Assembly: GCA_007117135.1 (NCBI GenBank) | Contig: SKHB01000022.1 | Span: forward strand, 1-64,000 | Reading direction: 5' to 3' | Source of the DNA: Microbacteriaceae bacterium | Lineage (GTDB): Bacteria; Actinomycetota; Actinomycetes; Actinomycetales; Microbacteriaceae | DNA length: 64,000 nucleotides | Part shown: piece after piece, positions 58,383 to 64,000 of the stretch | Layout of the letters: each line of letters opens with the position of its first letter | Position numbering within the stretch: the stretch's first letter is position 1 | Position numbers and translations under genes: made by a program | The notes under the pieces: generated by a model | Database searches by the model: none | What the model was told of the DNA's origin: nothing | What the model saw: only the letters and a program-made list of their open reading frames with translations

Positions 58383-59520
58383 TCACCGCCGACACTGTCT
58401 GGTCGATGGTCACCTGCCCCAACACCCTTTGCCCCACATAGATGACAGCACTCTGCCCCTTCGCCACACCCTGCAGAGCCGATTCGAAGCGGATGTGACA
58501 CACTCCGTCATCGATCCAGGCAACGGCAGGAACAACTTCACCGTGGGCTCGAACTTGGGCGAGGCAGGCAAATTCTTCTGCGCGGACAACCCGGCCGTCC
58601 TCCGTCACGTCGCCTGTTGTCAGACCCGATGCCACCGGGTCTTCCCCGGCGAAACTCATCTGCTGACCCGATACTGCTGTGGTCGACAGGGCCTCTTTCG
58701 GCCCCACCACGACTTCTTTTGAGACTGGTCGAATGTCCAACACGTATCGGGGTTTGCCATCCGCCGCCGGGTAGCCAATCTGCAAACCCTTGCGCTGCCC
58801 CACCGTGTATTGGTGTGTTCCCTGGTGAGTGCCCAACAACTGTCCAGACGAATCAACAATGGCGCCTTCGTCTGTTCCAAGTTTGTCCCGCAAGTACCCT
58901 TGCGTGTCACCGTCAGGAATGAAACAAATATCGTGGCTGTCTGGTTTCCCCGCCAAAGAAAAACCCCGCTCGGCAGCCTCGTGACGCACCTCCTCTTTGG
59001 AGGGGGTATCGGCGAGAGGAAACATGCAGTGGTTGAGCTGCTCCTCGGTGAGTACACCCAAAACATACGACTGGTCTTTCGCCCAATCAGCTGCCCGGTG
59101 AAGTTCTTTCCGGCCGCGCTCATTCGTCACCACTTTGGCGTAGTGGCCGGTCGCCACCGCATCAAAACCTAAAGCAATCGCGCGGTCAAGAACTGCCTCA
59201 AACTTAATTTTCTCGTTGCATCGCAAACAGGGGTTCGGGGTGCGACCCTGCTGATATTCCTCTAAAAAGTTATCCACGACGTCTGCTTGAAACCGTTCAG
59301 AAAAATCCCACACGTAGAAAGGGATGTCCAGCATTTGAGCCACACGCCTCGCGTCCATGGCATCTTCAATGGTGCAGCAGCCACGGGAGCCCATCCGCAG
59401 AGTTCCACGGTTTCTTGACAGGGCAAGGTGGACACCAACAACCTCATGACCGGCCTCTTTGGCGCGCGCCGCTGCAACGGCGCTGTCCACGCCACCACTC
59501 ATCGCTGCAACCACTCGCAT
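58363..59520 (-). CDS. mnmA: tRNA-specific 2-thiouridylase MnmA
   Basis: Makes s2U34 in Lys, Glu and Gln tRNAs, 385 aa. It has the PP-loop [18 protein letters not shown], the first catalytic cysteine in [17 protein letters not shown] and the second in [16 protein letters not shown]. The C-terminal half has the usual barrel domains ([14 protein letters not shown]). It lies 48 bp after a cysteine desulfurase gene, its likely sulfur donor. Confidence 0.96.
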   Translation of the reverse strand: MRVVAAMSGGVDSAVAAARAKEAGHEVVGVHLALSRNRGTLRMGSRGCCTIEDAMDARRVAQMLDIPFYVWDFSERFQADVVDNFLEEYQQGRTPNPCLRCNEKIKFEAVLDRAIALGFDAVATGHYAKVVTNERGRKELHRAADWAKDQSYVLGVLTEEQLNHCMFPLADTPSKEEVRHEAAERGFSLAGKPDSHDICFIPDGDTQGYLRDKLGTDEGAIVDSSGQLLGTHQGTHQYTVGQRKGLQIGYPAADGKPRYVLDIRPVSKEVVVGPKEALSTTAVSGQQMSFAGEDPVASGLTTGDVTEDGRVVRAEEFACLAQVRAHGEVVPAVAWIDDGVCHIRFESALQGVAKGQSAVIYVGQRVLGQVTIDQTVSAVSEPARA

Positions 59521-59568
59521 CCCGACAGTCTAGAAGCTGTCACTGAGTCCGAACTGATGTGTGCCCAG

Positions 59569-60729
59569 TTAACCCGCGGCACGCGCGCGACTCACCACCT
59601 CCGGGAAGACCTCAATAACGCGGCCAATGTCTTCTGGGGTGGTGTTTCGCCCAAGAGTGAAACGCAGGGCGCCTTTAGCGCCTCGATCGCTGACGCCCAT
59701 CGCCAGTAAAACATGTGACGGCTCGGGGACTCCCGCCTGACAGGCAGACCCCGTTGACACCGATATCCCTTTGTCGTCCAGGAGATACAACAAAACATCA
59801 CCGTCGCACCCCGCGACGGTGATGTGAAGGTTGTGAGGAAGCCGGTTATTGTCGCTTCCTCGAACCGTGAGGTCAACCCCGGAGGCGATCAATCCTTGTC
59901 GTAGGGTGTCACGGAGCTGTTCGAGCCGGACACGCTCTGTTGCGACAACGCCCAGCTGTAACTCGACGGCTGCAGCAAAAGCGACCGTGCCGGCCACGTC
60001 CATCGTGCCCGAGCGGTGGGTTTGTTGGGTTCCGCCGTGAACGAGAGCCTCAAATTTTGCAGCATCCCGAGAGACAACGAGCGCCCCCACACCAACCGGC
60101 CCGCCAACTTTATGGCTAGAAACACTCATGGCGTCAAGATGCCACCCCGCCCAGTCAACGTCGATGTGGCCAAAAGCGCCAACCGCGTCTATGTGAACAG
60201 GGACACCGTGTTGAGTGGCGATGGCAACAATGTCGTCGACTGGCTGAATGGAGCCCACTTCGTTGTTTGCAACGAGTGTCGTCACCCCTGCGATATCCGC
60301 ATCCTCATCACCGCGCAAAACATCAGCGATTTGGTCGCAGTCCACCACGCCATCACCATCCACACCGATCCAGCTCACCTTCGCGAAGCCGGCGGCTTCC
60401 AACCACGTGACTGCGTCCAGTGTGGCGTGGTGTTCAGTCTGTGGAACAAGCAACACCGGCGGATTCATACTGTGCCGGTGGGCAAACGCACGACCCTTCA
60501 CCCACGTGTTGATCGATTCGGTGGCCCCCGACGTGAAAATGATCTCCATTGGGTCTGCACCAATCAACTGGGCAATTTTTTCCCGCGACTCATCAATAAG
60601 AGTTCGTGCCTGCTGGCCGTGTCGGTGAATCGATGACGGGTTTCCCACCACGTGGAGCGTCTCGGTGTACAGCTCGGCCACCTCCGGCCACATCGGCTCG
60701 GTCGCAGCCCAGTCCAGATACACGCTCAT
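59569..60729 (-). CDS. cysteine desulfurase (NifS/IscS-like)
   Basis: PLP enzyme of 386 aa that takes sulfur from cysteine as an enzyme persulfide. It starts MSVYLDWAATEPMWPEV, has FTSGATESINTWVKG, the PLP lysine in SVSSHKVGGPVGVGALVV and the persulfide-cysteine loop SVSTGSACQAGVPEPSHVLLAMG. The active-site loop length is of the group I (IscS/NifS) type. It precedes mnmA and overlaps nothing; the upstream TPR/thioredoxin gene ends 5 bp before it. Confidence 0.94.
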   Translation of the reverse strand: MSVYLDWAATEPMWPEVAELYTETLHVVGNPSSIHRHGQQARTLIDESREKIAQLIGADPMEIIFTSGATESINTWVKGRAFAHRHSMNPPVLLVPQTEHHATLDAVTWLEAAGFAKVSWIGVDGDGVVDCDQIADVLRGDEDADIAGVTTLVANNEVGSIQPVDDIVAIATQHGVPVHIDAVGAFGHIDVDWAGWHLDAMSVSSHKVGGPVGVGALVVSRDAAKFEALVHGGTQQTHRSGTMDVAGTVAFAAAVELQLGVVATERVRLEQLRDTLRQGLIASGVDLTVRGSDNNRLPHNLHITVAGCDGDVLLYLLDDKGISVSTGSACQAGVPEPSHVLLAMGVSDRGAKGALRFTLGRNTTPEDIGRVIEVFPEVVSRARAAG

Positions 60730-60734
60730 GATCG

Positions 60735-61646
60735 CTAAAAGAGCAGGGAGGCCAACTGCGTTCGAGCTGTGAGGACGGAGGGATGAGTTGGCCCCACTGC
60801 ATCAAAGAGGCCCAGCAGGTGTTCCCGGACACGCGCCTTATCATCAGGACCGACCTGAGCGAACAGCGCCAGAACGCGTCGGAAGGCGTCATCAACGTGC
60901 CCCCCTGCAACGTCGAGGTCGGCGGCCAATAACTGGGTGTCGACACTGTCGGGGAACTGGGCAGCGTCGTGTCTGATGGCGTCGTGGGTTTTCCCCGACC
61001 CGTGGACGCGGCCAAGAAGCCCCACCCTGGCGAGCCCGGTCAGCGCTTCAGGGTTTTTCGGGTCACCAGCCAGCCCTGCCTCAAAGGCGGCCGCTGCGGC
61101 GTCGAAATTGTTGACGGCGAGAGCATCATTAGCCTGTGTGAGCCATTCAGGTTCAGCGTCGCTCGGTGCTTCTGGCGTGTCTGGGGTGGCCGAAACCTGG
61201 CCGGTGACACCGGCTTGGCTTGCCACTTGGAGTACTTCAACAAGAAGCTTTTTGACTTCATCATCCGGAGGTAATCCTTGGAACAGTGGTGCGGGTCTGC
61301 CCTGGATGATCGCAAATACGGTCGGTATGCCGGTAATGCCCAGACCTTGCACGAGCTCGGGTGAGGTGGCTACGTCAATTGTCGCGAGCACTAAACGCCC
61401 GCCGAAGCTTTCGACAGTGGGTCCAAGTGCCGGCAAGTGCCCCTGGCCGTAAAACTCGAGTATCACAGGAACTGTCTGGGACAGTTCCACAATGCCGGCC
61501 ATTTGTGCTTCGGTGATGTCTCTCACCACCGCTGATGGTGACTCGTGGGGTGATGTTTGAGGGGAGCCGGCAGCTGGAGCATTCTTTTTTGCCAACCCGG
61601 AGAGGTCAACCGCCCCCTGAAGGTTCATGCCTGTCGGATCAATCAC
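60735..61646 (-). CDS. TPR/thioredoxin-fold protein (CnoX/YbbN-like) without CxxC
   Basis: A 303-aa cytoplasmic protein with a thioredoxin-fold domain (about residues 45-150: VPVILEFYGQGHLPALGPTVE, cis-Pro GIPTVFAIIQGRPAP) followed by tetratricopeptide-like helices (about 170-300). The usual WCGPC is replaced by YGQGHLP, so it cannot do dithiol chemistry. YbbN/CnoX proteins act as chaperone-type holdases with GroEL; a similar role here is inferred. The GTG start has GAGGG 8 nt upstream inside the end of the preceding gene; an ATG six codons later is possible. Confidence 0.82.
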   Translation of the reverse strand: MIDPTGMNLQGAVDLSGLAKKNAPAAGSPQTSPHESPSAVVRDITEAQMAGIVELSQTVPVILEFYGQGHLPALGPTVESFGGRLVLATIDVATSPELVQGLGITGIPTVFAIIQGRPAPLFQGLPPDDEVKKLLVEVLQVASQAGVTGQVSATPDTPEAPSDAEPEWLTQANDALAVNNFDAAAAAFEAGLAGDPKNPEALTGLARVGLLGRVHGSGKTHDAIRHDAAQFPDSVDTQLLAADLDVAGGHVDDAFRRVLALFAQVGPDDKARVREHLLGLFDAVGPTHPSVLTARTQLASLLF

Positions 61647-61649
61647 CGT

Positions 61650-63425
61650 TTAACCCTCTTCTTCCTCAACAAGTTGCTGTTCGGCTTCACTTGCATCGAC
61701 CAGCTGGTAACTGTAGCCGAGAACCCTGATGCGATCATCTGAACCGATCGGTGGCACATACCACAGGACGTGCATTTCGTAGCGGGCCAAAAACCCGATG
61801 GCAGACTCCGGCAAACCAGAGAACACCCGCGCCGAACTGGTCGCGTTGATTGTTGCCCCGCCTTGCACGGGTCTGACCGTCTCTACCTCTGTCAACACTC
61901 CAAAGACAATGCCCCCGTTATCCAGTGTCGACAGCGCAACGGACAGGTGCTCCGGTTCATCAATCTCAAGGGTCAGGTCAATGTCTGATCCGAAGGATTC
62001 TTGACGCAGCTCTTGGCCTTCCGGGCCAACAACGGTGAACAAAATATCGGTCAAGGTGTCAAAGTCTCGCCAATAGGAACTCCCGCTTCCCTCTCCCAAA
62101 ATCTCTCCGTAACCGGTGACAGTATCGGCGGGACTGAGAATCAGGAGCTGGGATTGTCTGGCCAACCGGGTGGCTCCAACGGTTGGCTGCGGAAAACTGG
62201 GCAAAACAGTGTCGGGGGCGAGAGTCACCGAGTAGTGGAGGCGATAGTTCGCCCGGGGGGACTCCTGTCGCAGTAACACCCCCAGGGAGGGGGCGTCTTC
62301 AACGGCCGTGTCTTGAATGACAGCAAAAACAACGCGGGGCCATTCCCGGTTTTGCTGGGGAACAAGTAGCCTCACCGGCCCTTCCGGAACAGGGACAAGT
62401 GTTCCCAGGTCAGTGTCTGCGTTGCGAAGACGGTAGGCAGCCTCGCGCATGGTGAGAGCCGGATCTCCCACTCGTGGCCCCAACAGGGAGGTGTCGAGTG
62501 TTTCGTCTGCCGCGACAATTTGTCGAGCTATTCGGGCCATGATTCGCTCAAACTGCGCTTCAGTGACCACCGGGTAGGGCGCTGGTCCTTCTCCCTCAGC
62601 GGTTAGAATTTCTTCCCCCACAGCGACTGGCTCGACTTCACTGGCGCACGACGCCAGTCCACCCAGCCCCAAAATCGGGATGATGACAATTGCCGTTCTT
62701 TTCGCCGCTCGGCGACCTCGGGGCTTCGCTGAAGCTTTCGACGGCTTCATCAACTTAGCTGAGCCCGCCCTTCGCTTCGGGGCTGTGATGGGTTTCGGCT
62801 TCTTTGGGCCCCGGCGCCGTCTGATTCGAGTGAGCGCCATAACAACGAGAGCCGAACCGGCGACAAAGAGCAGCGTTCCGAGCAGAATCAGGAGTGAAGA
62901 AAGGGGGGTGGTGTTATCCAGTGGCCAACTGATTGTTACCTCGCCTGGCGCTCGTGACTGACCGGTCGAGAAAATGGCGACGGAGATTCCCTCCCCGGCA
63001 GTCAGGGACACTCTCACCGGTTGGTCGTCACGATACTGCTCAAACCACAGGTCAGAACCCAACGGGTTCGGGACCTGTGATTCTGACCCCAACCGCGGGA
63101 TTGCGAGAAGCTCGTTGATGCCCTGGTCATAAACGATGGCTGTGTGACGAGCGGGTTGAAGCCACGCCAACACGTCGACGGTTCGGCCGTATACGAGTGT
63201 GACTGTCGGTTCTTCCATGAACTCGTCGGGGTACACGGTGATGAGCTGGCGGCCCGGGTACGCCGATAGGACAGACCCGTCGATGACTAACGCGGGTGCT
63301 GTGTGTTCAATTGATACCTGCCGTTCAACACTGTCCGGGCCGGCAAAAACTGTACGCAGTGCTACACCAGCGGCAAGGGTAACCACCGAAAGCATGAGGA
63401 CCAAAACAGCGGAAACTAACCGCAC
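61650..63425 (-). CDS. 591-aa membrane protein with an internal lipobox, unknown
   Basis: No family recognised. The N-terminal part has a membrane anchor (about residues 5-23), an extracytoplasmic beta-rich domain (about 30-170), a second helix (about 176-198) and a basic, Lys/Arg-rich cytoplasmic loop. A third hydrophobic stretch ends in LGLGGLASCASEVEP, which looks like a lipoprotein lipobox placed about 260 residues into the chain. About 320 extracytoplasmic residues follow, ending in an acidic EEEEG tail. The shape suggests a fusion of a membrane protein and a lipoprotein. GAGGGG lies upstream of the GTG. It is 4 bp from the next gene. Confidence 0.65.
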   Translation of the reverse strand: MRLVSAVLVLMLSVVTLAAGVALRTVFAGPDSVERQVSIEHTAPALVIDGSVLSAYPGRQLITVYPDEFMEEPTVTLVYGRTVDVLAWLQPARHTAIVYDQGINELLAIPRLGSESQVPNPLGSDLWFEQYRDDQPVRVSLTAGEGISVAIFSTGQSRAPGEVTISWPLDNTTPLSSLLILLGTLLFVAGSALVVMALTRIRRRRGPKKPKPITAPKRRAGSAKLMKPSKASAKPRGRRAAKRTAIVIIPILGLGGLASCASEVEPVAVGEEILTAEGEGPAPYPVVTEAQFERIMARIARQIVAADETLDTSLLGPRVGDPALTMREAAYRLRNADTDLGTLVPVPEGPVRLLVPQQNREWPRVVFAVIQDTAVEDAPSLGVLLRQESPRANYRLHYSVTLAPDTVLPSFPQPTVGATRLARQSQLLILSPADTVTGYGEILGEGSGSSYWRDFDTLTDILFTVVGPEGQELRQESFGSDIDLTLEIDEPEHLSVALSTLDNGGIVFGVLTEVETVRPVQGGATINATSSARVFSGLPESAIGFLARYEMHVLWYVPPIGSDDRIRVLGYSYQLVDASEAEQQLVEEEEG

Positions 63426-63518
63426 CGAGACCCCTCTCTCTGCTGCGTATGTTGGTGACGTATTTGCCGACTCTCCAGGGTAGCTGATGGCCGGTTAGAA
63501 GCAGTTTGCCGAAGTCAC

Positions 63519-63524
63519 TACACT
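63519..63524 (+). promoter_or_regulatory. candidate -10 box for the DivIVA-like gene
   Basis: TACACT lies 47 bp before the GTG start; the -35 region is weak. Confidence 0.35.
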
Positions 63525-63571
63525 TTTGAGGAGGGGCATACCCCCCGCCACAGCTTTCGAGGAGATTACGC

Positions 63572-64000
63572 GTGAGCGTTGACGATTCCGAATTCACTAC
63601 CGAACTTCGCGGCTATAAGCGCAGCGAGGTCGATGAAGCAGTCGGTGAGCTTCGTGGCGAGCTCATTAAAGCCAACAAGGACAGGGCCCGCGCCCTCGAA
63701 GACCTCAAAAAAGTCCGCGAAGAACTCGCCGAAATCAGTGCCACCGCTCGGGAGTCATCGTCTCCCAGCTATTCCGGCCTGGGCGGTCGGCTCGAAGCGA
63801 TGTTGCGTATTGCCGAAGAGCAAGCGACGCGCATTATTTCCCAAGCAGATATCGACGCCGACCTTATTCACGACCGTGCCAAACGCGAATCAGAAGAGCT
63901 TTTGTCCGACGCCACGGCGCAGGCACAGCGCCTCATCAACGATGCACAATCTGATGCTCACGCGACGATTACCGAGGCAACTGCCCGCTCCGAACAGATG
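63572..64000 (+). CDS. DivIVA-like coiled-coil protein, 3'-partial
   Basis: An open frame of 143 codons runs from a GTG at 63572 off the right edge; the ORF track does not list it. GAGGAG lies 7 nt upstream. The N-terminal motif FTTELRGYKRSEVDEAVGELR is the DivIVA-type membrane-targeting hook (RGYxxxEVD). A break (SSSPSYSGLG) is followed by long Ala/Glu/Gln heptad-rich coiled coil (RLEAMLRIAEEQATRIISQA). Such proteins mark cell poles or septa or act as Wag31-type scaffolds. The missing C-terminus prevents a finer call. Confidence 0.85.
   Translation, partial: MSVDDSEFTTELRGYKRSEVDEAVGELRGELIKANKDRARALEDLKKVREELAEISATARESSSPSYSGLGGRLEAMLRIAEEQATRIISQADIDADLIHDRAKRESEELLSDATAQAQRLINDAQSDAHATITEATARSEQM

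Overview
The window looks like a chromosomal segment of a small-genome planktonic actinobacterium, most likely family Microbacteriaceae (Rhodoluna/Aquiluna-type). This rests on: moderate GC with very tight packing (many 4-bp ATGA/GTGA overlaps and convergent stop overlaps); actinobacterial gene orders (rpsO-pnp-M16 peptidase, dxr-rseP-ispG, nusA-ylxR-infB-rbfA, gatCAB with ligA); a mycoredoxin-like glutaredoxin; several apparently leaderless genes with a TANNNT -10 box 6-8 nt before the start; and a microbial rhodopsin gene. The taxonomic call is inference from gene content. No IS element, prophage, CRISPR array or rRNA gene was seen. No stretch over 300 bp lacks a gene; the longest gap is the 290 bp upstream of the rhodopsin gene.

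Layout. 1-2.1 kb: 3' part of catalase-peroxidase katG (+), convergent with a sulfur block. 2.2-10.9 kb (-): eight tightly coupled genes, read as ABC ATPase, lipoprotein, permease, O-acetylhomoserine sulfhydrylase, CoA-binding protein, thioredoxin-NHL protein, cystathionine beta-synthase, cystathionine gamma-synthase/lyase. This is an organosulfur import plus Met/Cys interconversion unit. 11-14.1 kb (-): MacA/MacB-like tripartite ABC exporter. 14.2-16.3 kb: DoxX-like protein, small membrane protein, oligoribonuclease, tRNA-His, metallopeptidase. 16.3-19.2 kb (-): TPP riboswitch-controlled thiB-thiP followed by a P-loop kinase-like gene, without an ABC ATPase. 19.2-21.1 kb (-): GT2, GNAT, DUF427. 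21.1-23.1 kb: cold-shock protein, FBP-type zinc protein, a 58-aa membrane protein, alpha/beta hydrolase.

23-29.3 kb (-): histidine phosphatase, ligA, gatC-gatA-gatB. 29.4-34.7 kb (-): rpsO, pnp, rhodopsin, M16 peptidase, with the rhodopsin inserted in an otherwise conserved block and having its own leader and terminator. 34.8-38.4 kb: PPOX flavoprotein, PrsW-like protease, aspartase, mycoredoxin. 38.4-47.6 kb: accessory-looking DNA metabolism genes (RecB-like nuclease with a probable Fe-S cluster, membrane-anchored HNH nuclease, Nudix hydrolase, SNF2 helicase, mutY) mixed with a Pr6Pr membrane protein, an SDR/DUF2867 protein and two small unknown ORFs.

47.5-63.4 kb (-): sixteen co-directional genes, in transcription order: 591-aa membrane protein, TPR/thioredoxin protein, cysteine desulfurase, mnmA, dxr, rseP/rip1, ispG, proS, nusA, ylxR, infB, rbfA, udp. 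They cover sulfur delivery to tRNA, isoprenoid (MEP) synthesis, a site-2 protease, and transcription/translation factors. The right edge carries the 5' part of a DivIVA-like coiled-coil protein (+) that is absent from the ORF track. (The count of named genes in this block is thirteen; I use thirteen elsewhere.)
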